Both the position numbers and the translations under genes were made by a program. A DNA stretch of 64,000 nt from NCBI GenBank assembly GCA_003255065.1, contig QAOA01003982.1, forward strand, positions 373,950 to 437,949, written 5' to 3'. Below are positions 46,501 to 59,995 of this stretch, in pieces. The DNA comes from Cercis canadensis. Taxonomy: Eukaryota; Streptophyta; Magnoliopsida; Fabales; Fabaceae. A model generated the notes under the pieces. It worked only from the letters and a program-made list of their open reading frames with translations. It was not told where the DNA came from and searched no databases. Each line of letters begins with the position of its first letter. Position 1 is the first letter of the stretch.

Positions 46501-48480
46501 TCTGGGACGGGACAGTTTCCTGGAGAGTCACTATATATAGTCTGAAACCTTGTTTCGGTTCATCCCTGTTTCTGACTCGGTTATTTATCTTGTGTTTCGC
46601 TGTATCTGGGACGGGATAGTTTCCTTGTGAGTCACTACATCTGGTCCAGGACCCTGTTTCGGTTCATCCCTATTTCTGACTCAGATATTTTTCTCGTGTT
46701 TCCTTGTATCTGGGATTGGACAGTTTCCTGGTGAATAACTATATTTTGTCTGATACCCTGTTTCGGTTCATCCCTGCTTCTGACTCGGTTATTTTTCTTG
46801 TGTTTCGCTGTATCCGGGACGGGATAGTTTCCTCGTGAGTCAGTATATCTGGTCCGGGATTTTGTTTCGGTTCTTCCTTGTTACTGACTCACATATTTTT
46901 CGGGTGAATCACTGTTTCTGGGACGGGACAGTTTCCTGGTTGGTTACTATATCTGGTCTGAGACCCTGTTTCGGTTCATCCCTGTTTCTAACTTAGATAT
47001 TTTTCTTATTTTTTCGTGTGAGTGTGACTGGACAATTTCTCTGTGAGTCACTATATCTGGACCGGGACCCTGTTTCGGTTCAACCCATTTTTCTGACTCG
47101 GTTATTTTTCTTGTGAATCACTGTTTCTGGGACGGGACAGTTTCCTGGTGAGTCACAATATCTGGTGTAAAACCCTGTTTCGGTTCATCCCTGTTTCTGA
47201 CTCAGATATTTTTCTCATGTTTCCCTATATCTAGGATTGGACAGTTTCCTGGTAAGTCACTATATTTGGTCTGATACCCTGTTTCGGTTCATCCCTGTTT
47301 CTGACTCAGATATTTTTCTTGTTTTTTCCTGTATCTTTTGACGGGATAGTTTCCTGGTGAGGCACTACATCTGGTCTAGGAACTTGTTTCGGTTCATCCC
47401 TTTTTCGGACTCGAATATTTTTCTAGTTTTTCTCTGTATCTGGGAATGGACAGTTTCCTGGTGAGTCACTATATCTGGACCGGGACCCTGTTTCGGTTCT
47501 TCCCTGTTTCTGACTCCGTTATTTTTCTTGTGGATCACTGTTTCTGGGACGGGACAGCTTCCTGGTGAGTCATTACATCTGGTCGAGGACCCTGTTTTGG
47601 TTCATCCCTGTTTCTGACTCAGATATTTTTCTCGTGTTTCCCTATATCTAGGATTGGACAGTTTCCTTGTGAGTCACTATATTTTGTCTGATACCCTGTT
47701 TCGGTTCATCCCTGCTTCTGACTCGGTTATTTTTCTTGTGGTTTGCTGTATCAGGGACGGGATAGTTTCCCGTTGAGTCACTATATCTGGTTAGGGACCT
47801 TGTTTCGGTTCATCCCTGTTACTAACTCTGATATTTTTCTGCTTAATCACTGTTTCTAGATCAGGACAGTTTCCTGGTGAGCCGCTATATCTGCTCTGAG
47901 ACCCTGTTTCGGTTCATCCCTGCTTCTGACACAGTTATTTTTCTTGTGTTTCGCTGTATCCGGGACGGGATAGTTTCCTGGTGAGACACTCTATCTGGTT
48001 CGGGACTCTGTTTCGGTTCATCCCTGTTACTGACTCAGATATTTTTCTGGTGAATCACTGTTTCTGGGACGGGACAGTTTCCAGGTGAGTCACTATATCT
48101 GGTCCGGGACCTTGTTTCGGTTCATCCCTGTTACTAACTCAGATATTTTTCTGGTGAATCATTGTTTCTGGGTCAGGACAGTTTCCTGGTGAGTCACTAT
48201 AACAGGTCTGATACCCTGTTTCGGTTCATCCCTACTTCTGACTCGGTTATTTTTCTTGTGTTTCGCTGTATCCGGGACGGGATAGTTTCCTGGTGAGTCA
48301 CTATATCTGGTCCGGGACTCTGTTTCGGTTCATCCCTGTTACTGACTCAGATATTTTTCTGGTGAATCACTGTTTCTGGGTCGGGATAGTTTCCTAGTGA
48401 GTCACTATAGCTGGTGTGAGAAACTGTTTCGGTTAATCCCTGTTTCTGACTCGGTAATTTTTCTTGTTAGCTTCTGACTC
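43566..48480 (+). repeat. 104-bp satellite array after the insertion
   Basis: Monomers resume at once and share blocks with 38.3-43 kb (for example 45445-46100 with 38633-39290, and 46730-47130 with 40.97-41.3 kb). A truncated monomer occurs near 45160-45180 (CTTGTGTTTCCTGGTGAG). No gene is present. Confidence 0.9.
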
Positions 48481-49959
48481 GGTTATTTTTCTTGTGTTTC
48501 GCTGTATCTGGGACGAGATAGTTTCCTGGTGAGTCACTATATCTGGTCTAGGACTCTGTTTCGATTCATCCCTGTTACTCACTCAGATATTTTTCTGGTG
48601 AATCACTGTTTCTAGGACGGGAGAGTTTCCTAGTGAGTCATTATATCTTGTCTGAGACCCTGTTTCGGTTTATCCCTGTTTCTGACTTGGATATTTTTCT
48701 TGTTTTCCCTGTATCTGCGACGGGACAGTCTCCTGATGAGTCACTATATCTGGACCGGGACCCTGTTTTGGCTCATCCCGGTTACTGACTCAAATATTTT
48801 TCTCGTGTTTCCCTTTATCTGGGACTGGACATTTTCCTGGAGAGTCACTATATCTGGACCGGGACCTGTTTCGGTTCATCCTTGTTTCTGACTCGGATTT
48901 TTTTTTCTTTTTCCCTGTATCTGTGACGGGTCAGTTTCCTGGTGAGTCACTATATCTGGATTGGGACCCTGTTTCGGCTCATCCCTGTTACTGACTCAGA
49001 TATTTTTCTGTTGAATCACGGTTTCTGGGACGGGACAGTTTACTCGTGAGTCACAATATCTGGTCTGAGACCCTGTTTCGGTTCATCCCTATTTCTGACT
49101 TGGATATTTTTTTATTTTTCCCTGTATCTGTGACGGGACAGTTGCCTGGTGAGTCACTACATCTGGACAGGGATACTGTTTCGGTTCATCTTTGTTACTG
49201 ACTCAAATATCTTTCTTGTGGATCTCTGTTTCTGGGACGGGAAAGTTTCCTTGTGAGTCACTATATCTGGAGCGGCACACTGTGTCGGTTCATCCCTGCT
49301 TCTGACTCGGTTCTTTTTCTTGTGTTTTGCTGTATCTGGGACGGGATAGTTTCAAGGTGAGTCACTATATTTTTTCCAGGACTCTGTTTCGATTCATCCC
49401 TGTTAATGACTCAGATATTTTTCAGTTGCATCACTGTTTCTGGGACGGGACAGTTTCCTGGTGAGTCACTATATCTGGTCTGAGACCTTGTTTCGGTTCA
49501 TCCCTGTTTATGACTAGGATATTTTTCTTCTTTTTCCCTGTATCTTTGACAGGACAGTTTCCTGGTGAGTCACTACATCTGGTCCAGGACCTTGTTTCGG
49601 TTCATCCCTATTTCTGACTCGGATATTTTTCTCGTGTTTCCCTGTATCTGGGACTGGAAAATTTCCTGGTGAGTCACTATATCTGGACCGGGACCCTGTT
49701 TCGGTTCATCCCTGTTACTGACTAAAATATTTTTCTTGTGGATCTCTGTTTCTGGGACGGGAAAGTTTCCTGGTGAGTTACTATATCTAGACCGGGACAC
49801 TGTGTCGATTCAACCCTGTTTCTGACTCAGATATTTTTCTTGCAGATCATTGTTTCTGGGACGGGACAGTTTCCTGGTGAGTCACTATATCTTGACCGGG
49901 ACACTGTTTCAGTTCATCCCTATTTCTGACTTGAATATTTTACTCATGTTTCCCTGTAT
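48481..49959 (+). repeat. satellite mosaic of blocks from 29.8 and 35.4 kb
   Basis: The stretch 48545-48880 matches 35390-35715. The stretch 48890-49352 matches 29840-30305 of HOR copy A (GACGGGTCAG, CGGCACACTGTGTCGG). The stretch 49407-49959 matches 35730-36282. The abutment of three separately located blocks shows block-level shuffling. A broken join is visible near 48468 (TTCTTGTTAGCTTCTGACTC). No gene is present. Confidence 0.85.
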
Positions 49960-51206
49960 CTGGGACTGGACAGTTTCCTGGTGAGTCACTATATCTGGAC
50001 CGGGACCCTGTTTCGGTTCATCCTTGTTACTGACTCAGATATTTTTCTTGTGGATCACTGTTTCTGGGACGGAACAGTTTCCTCGTGAGTCACTATATCT
50101 TGTCTAAGAACCTATTTCAATTCATTCCTTTTTCTGACTCAGATATTTTTCTCGTTTTTCCCTTTATCTGTGACGGGACAGTTTCCTGGTGTGCCACTAC
50201 ATCTGGCCGAGGACCCTGTTTTGGTTCATCCCTATTTTTGACTCGGATATTTTTCTCGTGTTTCCCTGTATCTGGGTATGGACAATTTCCTGGTCAGTCA
50301 CTATATCTGGACCGGGACCCTCTTTCGGTTCATCTCTGTTTCTTACTCAGATATTTTTCTCTTGTTTCCCTGTATCTGGGATTGGACAGTTTCCTGGTGA
50401 GTCATTATATTTGGTCTTATACCCTGTTTCGATTCATCCCTGTTTTTGACTCGGTTATTTTTCTTGTGTTTCCCTGTGTCAGGGACGAGACAGTTTCCTG
50501 GTGAGTCACTACATCTGGTCCAGGACCTTGTTTTGGTTCATCCCTATTACTGACTCAGATATTTTTCTTTCGGATCACTGTTTCTGGGACGGGACAGTTT
50601 CCTGGTGAGTCACTATATCTTTACCGGGACACTGTTTCGATTCATCCCTGTTTCTGACTCGGTTATTTTTCTTGTGTTTCCCTGTGTCAGGAACAGGACA
50701 GTTTCCTGGTGAGTCACTACATCTGGTACAGACCCTGTTTCGATTCCTCCCTGTTTCTGACTCAGATATTTTTCTTGCGGATCACTGTTTCTGGGACGGG
50801 ACAGTTTCCTGGTGAGTCACTATATCTGGACCGGGACAATCTTTCGGTTCATCCCTGTTTCTGACTCGAATATTTTACTCATGTTTCCCTGTATCTGGGA
50901 CTGGACAATTTCCTGGTGAGTCACTATATCTGGACCGGGACCCTGTTTCAGTTCATCCCTTTTACTAACTCAGATATTTTTCTTGTGAATCACTGTTTCT
51001 GGGACGGGACAGTTTCCTCGTGAGTTACTATATCTGGTCTGAGACCCTATTTCGATTCATCCGTTTTTCTGACTCACATATTTTTCTCGTTTTTCCCTTT
51101 ATCTGTGACGGGACAGTTTCCTGGTGTGTCACTACATCTGGTCTGAGACCTTGTTTCGGTTCATCCCTGTTTATGACTCGGATATTTTTCTTGTTTTTCC
51201 TTGTAT
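49960..51206 (+). repeat. 12-mer higher-order repeat, copy 1
   Basis: Tandem 1247-bp unit (12 monomers minus one base). The CCTCGTGAGTCAC landmark near 50084 recurs near 51331, and the one near 51017 recurs near 52264, both 1247 bases later. The copies share the CTTCTTTCGG/CTTCCGG-type and GTGTCAGG variants. A 139-codon open frame at 50085-50504 recurs at 51332-51751 and at 36408-36827; it is a by-product of lost TGA triplets. Confidence 0.88.
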
Positions 51207-52385
51207 CTGGGACTGGACAGTTTCCTGGTGAGTCACTATATCTGGACCGGGACCCTGTTTCGGTTCATCCTTGTTACTGACTCAGATATTTTTCTCGTGG
51301 ATCACTGTTTCTGGGACGGGACAGTTTCCTCGTGAGTCACTATATCTTGTCTGAGACCCTATTTCAATTCATTCCTTTTTCTGACTCAGATATTTTTCTC
51401 GTTTTTCCCTTTATCTGTGACGGGACAGTTTCCTGGTGTGTCACTACATCTGGTCGAGGACCCTGTTTTGGTTCATCCCTATTTTTGACTCGGATATTTT
51501 TCTCGTCTTTCCCTGTATCTGGTTCTGGACAATTTCCTGGTCAGTCACTATATCTGGACCGGGACCCTCTTTCGGTTCATCTCTGTTTCTTACTCAGATA
51601 TTTTTCTCTTGTTTCCCTGTATCTGGGATTGGACAGTTTCCCGGTGAGTCACTATATTTGGTCTTATACCCTGTTTCGATTCATCCCTATTTTTGACTCG
51701 GTTATTTTTCTTGTGTTTCCCTGTGTCAGGGACGAGACAATTTCCTGGTGAGTCACTACATCTGGTCCAGGACCTTGTTTTGGTTCATCCCTATTACTGA
51801 CTCAGATATTTTTCTTCCGGATCACTGTTTCTGGGACGGGACAGTTTCCTGGTGAGTCACTATATCTTGACCGGGACACTGTTTCGATTCATCCCTGTTT
51901 CTGACTCGGTTATTTTTCTTGTGTTTCCCTGTGTCAGGAACGGGACAGTTTCCTGGTGAGTCACTACATCTGGTACAGACCCTGTTTCGGTTCATCCCTG
52001 TTTCTGACTCAGATATTTTTCTTGCGGATCACTGTTTCTGGGACAGGACAGTTTCCTGGTGAGTCACTATATCTGGACCGGGACACTGTTTCGGTTCATC
52101 CCTGTTTCTGACTCGAATGTTTTACTCATGTTTCCCTGTATCTCGGACTGGACAGTTTCCTGGTGAGTCACTATATCTGGACCGGGACCTTGTTTCGGTT
52201 CATCCCTTTTACTAACTCAGATATTTTTCTTGTGGATCACTGTTTCTGGGACGGGACAGTTTCCTCGTGAGTCACTATATTTGGTCTGAGACCCTATTTC
52301 GATTCATCCCTTTTTCTGACTCAAATATTTTTCTCGTTTTTCCCTTTATCTGTGACGGGACAGTTTCCTGGTGTGTCACTACATC
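51207..52385 (+). repeat. 12-mer higher-order repeat, copy 2
   Basis: Second copy of 49960-51140 at an offset of 1247. The match ends at about 52385, where this copy reads TCTGGTCCAGG and copy 1 reads TCTGGTCTGAG. Parts of the unit (51750-52680) reappear at 54450-55380, an offset of 2701. Confidence 0.88.
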
Positions 52386-52808
52386 TGGTCCAGGACCCTG
52401 TTTCGGTTCATCCGTATTTTTGACTTGGATATTTTTCTCGTGTTTCCCTGTATCTGGGTCTGGACAATTTCCTAGTGAGTCACTATATCTGGACCGGGAC
52501 CTTATTTCGGTTCATCTCTGTTTCTGACTCAGATATTTTTCTCGTGTTTCCTTGTATCTGGGATTGGACAGTTTCCTGGTGAGTCATTATTTTTGGTCTG
52601 ATGCCCTGTTTCGATTCATCGCTATTTCTGACTCGGTTATTTTTCTTGTGTTTCCCTGTGTCAGGGACGGGACAGTTTCCTGGTGAGTCACTACATCTGG
52701 TCCAGGACCCTGTTTTTGTTCATCCTTATTTCTGACTCAGATATTTTTCTCGTGTTTCCCTGTATCTGGGATTGGACAGTTTCCTGGTGAGTCACTATAT
52801 TTGGTCTG

Positions 52809-54020
52809 ATACCCTGTTTCGATTCATCCTTGTTTCTGACTCGGTTATTTTTCTTGTGTTTCCCTTTATCAGGGACGGGACAGTTTCCTGGTGAGTCACT
52901 ACATCTGGTCCAGGACCTTGTTTCGGTTTATCCCTATTTTTGACTGGTATATTTTTCTTATTTTTCCCTCTATCTGTGACGGGACAGTTTCCTGGTGAGT
53001 TACTATATATAGATTGGGACCCCGTTTCGGTTCATCCCTGTTATTGACTCTGATATTTTTCTGGTGAATCACTGCTTCTGGGACGGAACAGTTTCCTGGT
53101 GAGTCACTATATCTAGTCTGAGACCCTATTTTGGTTCATCCCTGTTTCTGACGTGGTTATTTTTTTTGTGTTTCCCTTTATCTAGGACTGGAATGTTTCC
53201 TGGTCAGTCACTATATCTGGACCGGGACCCTGTTTCGGTTCATCCCTGTTTCTGACTTGGATATTTTTCTCGTGTTTTCCTGTATCTGGGTCTAGACAGT
53301 TTACTGGTGAATCACTATATGTGGAACGGGACCCTGTTTCGGTTCATCCCTGTTACTGACTCATATATTTTTCTTATGGATCACTGTTTCGGGGACAAGA
53401 CAGTTTCCTGGTGAGTCACTATATCTAGTTTGAAACCCTGTTTCGGTTCATCCCTGTTTCTGACTCGGTTAGTTTTCTTGGGTTTCGCTATATCTGGGAC
53501 GGGATAGTTTCCTGGTGAGTCACTACATCTGGTCCAGGACCCTGTTTCGGTTCATCCATATTTCTGATTAGATATTTTTCTCGTGTTTCCCTGTATCTGG
53601 GATTGCACAATTTCCTGGTGAATCACTATATTTGGTCTGATACACTGTTTCGGTTCATCCCTGCTTCTGACTCAGTTATTTTTCTTGTGTTTCGCTGTAT
53701 CTGGGACGGGATAGTTTCCTGGTGAGTCACTATATCTGGTCCAGGACTCTGTTTCGTTTCATCCCTGTTACTCACTCAGATATTTTTCTGCTGAATCACT
53801 GTTTCTGGGACGGGACAGTTTCCTAGTGAGTCACTATATCTGGTCTGAGACCCTGTTTCGGTTCATCCCTGTTTCTGACTCGGATATTTTTCTTGTTTTT
53901 CCCTGTATCTGCGACGGGACAGTTTCCTGATGAGTCACTATTTCTGGACCGGGACCCTGTTTCGGCTCATCCCGGTTACTGACTCAAATATTTTTCTCGT
54001 GTTTCCCTTTATCTGGGATT
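52809..54020 (+). repeat. duplicated block of about 1.2 kb, copy 1
   Basis: Matches 58180-59391 at a constant offset of 5371. Shared variants are CCCCGTTTCGGTTC near 53022, GAATCACTGCTTCTGG near 53077, CTGATTAGATATTTTTC near 53564 and CGGCTCATCCCGG near 53963. The constant offset means no net indel over 1.2 kb. No gene is present. Confidence 0.88.
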
Positions 54021-57000
54021 GGAGAATTTCCTGGATAGTCACTATATCTGGACCGGGACCCTGTTTCGGTTCATCCGTGTTTCTGACTCGGATATTTTTT
54101 TATTTTTCCCTGTATCTGTGAAGGGTCAGTTTCCTGGTGAGTCACTATATCTGGATTGGGACCCTGTTTCGGCTCATCCCTGTTACTGACTCATATATTT
54201 TTATGGTGAATCACTGTTTCTGGGACGGGAAAGTTTCCTTGTGAGTCACTATATCTGGACCGGGACACTATGTCGGTTCATCCCAATTTCTCACTCGAAT
54301 ATTTTACTCGTGCTTCCCAGTATCTGGGACTGGACAATTTCCTGGTGACTCACTATATCTGGACCGGGACCCTGTTTCGGTTCATCCCTGTTTCTGACTC
54401 GGATATTTTTCTGGTGTTTCCCTGTATCTGGGATTGGACAGTTTCCTGGTGAGTCACTACATCTGGTCCAGGACCTTGTTTCGGTTCATCCCTATTACTG
54501 ACTCAGATATTTTTCTTCCGGATCACTGTTTCTGGGACGGGACAGTTTCCTGGTGAGTCACTATATCTTGACCGGGACACTGTTTCGATTCATCCCTGTT
54601 TCTGACTCGGTTATTTTTCTTGTGTTTCCACGTGTCAGGAACGGGACAGTTTCCTGGTGAGTCACTACATATGGTCCAGACCCTGTTTCGGTTCATCCCT
54701 GCTTCTGACTGAGATATTTTTCTTGCGGATCAATGTTTCTGGGACGGGACAGTTTCCTGGTGAGTCACTATATCTGGACCGGGACACTGTTTCGGTTCAT
54801 CCCTGTTTCTGACTCGAATATTTTACTCATGTTTCCCTGTATCTGGGACAGGGCAGTTTCTTGGTGAGTCACTATATCTGGACCGGGACCCTGTTTGGGT
54901 TCATCCCTTTTACTAACTCAGATATTTTTCTTGTGCATCACTATTTCTGGGACGGGACAGTTTCCTCGTGAGTCACTATATCTGGTCTGAGACCCTATTT
55001 CGATTCATCCCTTTTTCTGACTCAGATATTTTTCTCGGTTTTCCCTTTATCTGTGACGGGACAGTTTCCTGGTGTGTCACTACATCTGGTCCAGGACCCT
55101 GTTTCGTTTCATCCGTATTTTTTATTCGGATATTTTTCTCGTGTTTCCCTGTATCTGGGTCTGGACAATTTCCTGGTGAGTCACTATATCTGGACTGGGA
55201 CCTTATTTCGGTTCATCTCTGTTTCTGACTCAGATATTTTTCTCGTGTTTCCCTGTATCTCGGATTGGACAGTTTCCTGGTGAGTCATTATTTTTGGTCT
55301 GATACCCTGTTTCGATTCATCGCTGTTTCTGACTCGGCTATTTTTCTTGTGTTTCCCTATGTCAGGGACGGGACAGTTTCCTGGTAAATCACTACATCTT
55401 GTCCAGGACCTTGTTTCTGTTCATCCCTATTACTGACTCAGATATTTTTCTTGTGAATTACTGTTTCTGGGACGGGACAGTTTCCTGGTGAGTCACTATA
55501 TCTGGTCTGAGACCCTGTTTCGGTAAATCCCTGTTTCTGACTCGGATATTTTTCTTGTTTTTCCCTGTATATGTGACGGGACAGTTTCCTGGTGAGTTGC
55601 TATATCTGGATTGGGACCCTGTTTCGGTTCATCCCTATTACTGACTCAGATATTTTTCTTGTGGATCACTGTTTCTGGGACGGGACAGTTTCCTCGTGAG
55701 TCACTATCTCTGGTCTGAGACCCTATTTCGATTCATCCCTTTTTCTAACTCAGATATTTTTCTCATTTTTCCCTTTGTCTGTGACGAGAAAATTTCCTGG
55801 TGTGTTACTACATTTGGTCCAGGACCCTATTTCGGTTCATCCCTATTTTTGACTTGGATATTTTTCTTCTGTTTCCCTGTATCTGGGTCTGGACAATTTC
55901 CTGGTGAGTCACTATATCTGGACCGGGACCCTATTTCGGTTCATCTCTGTTTCTGACTCAGATATTTTTCTCGTGTTTCCCTATATCTGGGATTGGACAG
56001 TTTCCTGGTGAGTCACAATATTTGGTCTGATACCCTGTTTCGATTCATCCCTGTTTCTGACTCGGATATTTTTCTTGTTTTTCCCTATATCTGTGACGGG
56101 ACAGCTTCCTGCTGAGTCACTATATCTGGTCCAGGACCGTGTTTTGGTTTATCCCTGTTTCTGACTCAGATAGTTTTCTTGTGTTTCTCTGTATCTAGTA
56201 TTGGACAGTTTCCTGGTGAGTCACTATATTTAGTCTGATACCCTCAATGCTTTTGACTCGGTTCTTTTTCTTGTGTTTCGCTGTATCTGGGACGGGATAG
56301 TTTGCTGGTGAGTCACAATATCTGGTCCAGGACCCTGTGTCGGTTCATCCCTGTTACTGACTCAAATATTTTTCTCGTGGATCTCTGTTTCTGGGACGGG
56401 ACAGTTTCCTGGTGAGTCACTATATCTGGTCTGAGACCCTGTTTCGGTTTATCCCTGTTTCTGACTTGGTTATTTTTCTTGTATTTCCCTTTACCTAGGA
56501 CTGGAATGTTTCCTGGTGAGTCACTATGTTTTTCTTGTTTCGGTTCATCCCTATTACTGACTCAGATATTTTTCTTGCGGATCACTGTTTCTGGGACGGG
56601 ACAGTTTCCTGGTGAGTCATTATATCTTGACCGGGACACTGTTTCGATTCATCCCTGTTTCTGACTCGGTTATTTTTCTTGTGTTTCCCTATGTCAGGAG
56701 CGGGACAATTTCCTTGTGAGTCACTACATCTGATCCAGACCCTGTTTCAGTTCATCCCTGTTACTGACTCAGATATTTTTCTGGTGAATCACTGTTTCTG
56801 GGACGGGACAGTTTCCTGGTGAGTCACTATATATGGTCTGAGACCTTGTTTCGGTTCATCCCTGTTTATGACTCGAATATTTTTCTTCTTTTTCCCTGTA
56901 TCTGTGACAGGACAGTTTCGTGGTGAGTCACTACACTAGTCCAGGACCTTGTTTCGGTTCATCCCTATTTTTGACTCGGATATTTTTCTCGTGTTTCCCT

Positions 57001-58179
57001 GTATCTGGGACTGGACAGTTTCCTGGTGAGTCACTATATCTGGACCGGGACCCTGTTTCGGTTCATCCCTGTTACTGACTAAAATATTTTTCTTGTGGAT
57101 CTCTGTTTCTGGGACGAGAAAGTTTCCTGGTGAGTTACTATATTTGGACCGGGACACTGTGTCGGTTCATCCCTATTTCTGACTCAGATATTTTCTTGCG
57201 GATCACTATTTCTGGTACGGGACAGTTTCCTGGTGAGTCACTATATCTTCACCGGGACACTGTTTCGGTTCATCCTTGTTTCTGACATGAATATTTTACT
57301 CATGTTTCCCTGTATCTGGGACTGGACAGTTTCCTGGTGAGTGACTATATCTGGACCGGGACCCTGTTTCGGTTCATCCTTGTTACTGACTCAGATATTT
57401 TTCTTGTGGATCACTATTTCTAGGACGGGACAGTTTCCTCGTGAGTCACTATATCTTGTCTGAGACCCTATTTAAATTCATCCCTTTTTCTGACTCAGAT
57501 ATTTTTCTCGTTTTTCCCTTTATCTGTGACGGGACAGTTTCCTGGTGTGTCACTACATCTGGTCCAGGACCCTGTTTCGGTTCATCCCTATTTTTGACTC
57601 GGATATTTTTCTCGTGTTTCCCTGTATTTGGGTCTGGACAATTTCCTTGTGAGTCACTATATCTGGACCGGGACCCTATTTCGGTTCATCTCTGTTTCTG
57701 ACTCAGATATTTTTCACGTGTTTCCCTGTATCTGGGATTTGACAGTTTCCTGGTGAGTCACTATATTTGGTCTGATACCCTGTTTCGATTCATCCCTGTT
57801 TCTGACTCGGTTATTTTTCTTGTGTTTCCCTGTGTCACGGACGGGACAGTTTCCTGGTGAGTCACTACATTTGGTCCAGGACCTTGTTTCGGTTCATCCC
57901 TATTACTGACTCAGATATTTTTATTGTGAATCACTGTTTCTGGGACGAGACAGTTTCCAGGTGAGTCACTATATCTGGTCTGTGACCATGTTTCGGTTCA
58001 TCCCTGTTTCTGACTCGGATATTTTTCTTCTTTTTCCCTGTAATGGTGACGGGACAGTTTCCTGGTGAGTCACTACATCTGGTCCAGAACCTTGTTTCGG
58101 TTCATCCTTGTTTCTGACTCAAATATTTTTTGTCGTGTTTCCCTGTATCTGGGATTGGACAGTTTCCTGGTGAGTTTCT
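54021..58179 (+). repeat. satellite mosaic section
   Basis: The stretch 54120-54370 matches 59396-59640 and 61070-61300. The stretch 54450-55380 matches 51750-52680. The stretch 56930-57780 matches parts of 49580-50500 and 37640-38480. Broken monomers occur near 56521-56545 (CACTATGTTTTTCTTGTTTC) and near 58172-58182 (GGTGAGTTTCTGATACC). Repeats of the monomer-level open frame are present but there is no gene. Confidence 0.85.
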
Positions 58180-59391
58180 GATACCCTGTTTCGATTCATC
58201 CTTGTTTCTGACTCGGTTATTTTTCTTGTGTTTCCCTTTATCAGGGACGGGACAGTTTCCTGGTGAGTTACTACATCTGGTCCAGGACTTTGTTTCGGTT
58301 TATCCCTATTTTTGACTGGTATATTTTTCTTATTTTTCCCTCTATCTGTGACGGGACAGTTTCCTGGTGAGTTACTATATCTAGATTAGGACCCCGTTTC
58401 GGTTCATCCTGTTACTGACTCAGATATTTTTCTTGTGAATCACTGCTTCTGGGACGGGACAGTTTCCTGGTGAGTCACTATATCTGGTCTGAGACCCTAT
58501 TTTGGTTCATCCCTGTTTCTGACTTCGTTATTTTTTTTGTGTTTCCCTTTATCTAGGACTGGAATGTTTCCTGGTCAGTCACTATATCTGGACCGGGACC
58601 CTGTTTCGGTTCATCCCTGTTTTTGACTTAGATATTTTTCTCGTGTTTTCCTGTATCTAGGTCTAGACAGTTTCCTGGTGAATCACTATATCTGGAACGG
58701 GACCCTGTTTCGGTTCATCCCTGTTACTGACTCAGATATTTTTCTTATGGATCACTGTTTCTGGGACGAGACAGTTTCCTGGTGAGTCACTATATCTAGT
58801 TTGAAACCCTGTTTCGGTTCATCCCTGTTTCTGACTCGGTTAATTTTCTTGTGTTTCGCTATATCTGGGACGGGATAGTTTCCTGGTGAGTCACTACATC
58901 TGGTCCAGGACCCTGTTTCGGTTCATCCATCTTTCTGATTAGATATTTTTCTCGTGTTTCCCTGTATCTGGGATTGGACAATTTCCTGGTGAATCACTAT
59001 ATTTGGTCTGATACACTGTTTCGGTTCATCCCTGCTTCTGACTCAGTTATTTTTCTTGTGTTTCGCTGTATCTGGGACGGGATAGTTTCCTGGTGAGTCA
59101 CTATATCTGGTCCAGGACTCTGTTTCGCTTCATCCCTGTTACTCACTCAGATATTTTTCTGCTGAATCACTGTTTCTGGGACGGGACAGTTTCCTAATGA
59201 GTCACTATATCTGGTCTGAGACCCTGTTTCGGTTCATCCCTGTTTCTGACTCGGATATTTTTCTTGTTTTTCCCTGTATCTGCGACGGGACAGTTTCCTG
59301 ATGAGTCACTATATCTTGACCGGTACCCTGTTTCGGCTCATCCCGGTTACTGACTCAAATATTTTTCTCGTGTTTCCCTTTATCTGGGACT
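58180..59391 (+). repeat. duplicated block of about 1.2 kb, copy 2
   Basis: Partner of 52809-54020. Immediately after it this copy lacks one full monomer that copy 1 keeps (the one at about 54020-54130), then both continue with ATATATTTTTATGGTGAATC. Confidence 0.87.
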
Positions 59392-59995
59392 GGAGAATTT
59401 CCTGGTGAGTCACTATATCTGGATTGGGACCCTATTTCGGCTCATCCCTGTTACTGACTCATATATTTTTATGGTGAATCACTGTTTCTGGGACGGGAAA
59501 GTTTCCGAGTGAGTCACTATATCTGGACCGGGACACTATGTCGGTTCATCCCAATTTCTCACTCGAATATTTTACTCGTGCTTCCCAGTATCTGGGACTG
59601 GACAATTTCCTGGTGAGTCACTATATCTGGACCGGGACCCTGTTCGGTTCATCCCTGTTTCTGACTCGGTTATTTTTCTTGTGTTTCCCGGTAACTGTGA
59701 TGGGACAGTTTCCTGGCGAGTCGCTACATCTGGTCCAGGACACTGTTTCGGTTGATCCTTGTTTCTGACTCAGATATTTTTCTCGTGTTTCCCTATATCT
59801 TGGATTGAACAGTTTCCTGGTGAGTCACTATATTTGGTCTGATACCCTGTTTCGGTTCATCCCTGCTTTTAACTCGGTTATTTTTCTTGTGTTTCCCTGT
59901 ATCTGGGACCAGACAGTTTCCTGGTGAGTCACTATATCTGGACCAGGACCCTGTTTCGGTTCATCCCTGTTACTGACTCAGATATTTTTCTTGCG
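59392..59995 (+). repeat. duplicated block of 0.6 kb, copy 1
   Basis: Matches 63236-63838 at an offset of 3844. Both copies share a single-base loss in GACCCTGTTCGGTTC (normally GTTTCGG) near 59638 and 63482. A third relative at 61199-61440 keeps the unshortened form. Confidence 0.85.

Noticed and set aside
36408..51751. Open frames of 60-139 codons on both strands as protein-coding genes
   Set aside because: They are translations of the 104-bp repeat; most start at GTG or another non-ATG codon, run through all three phases because 104 is not divisible by 3, and stop at TGA within conserved repeat motifs.
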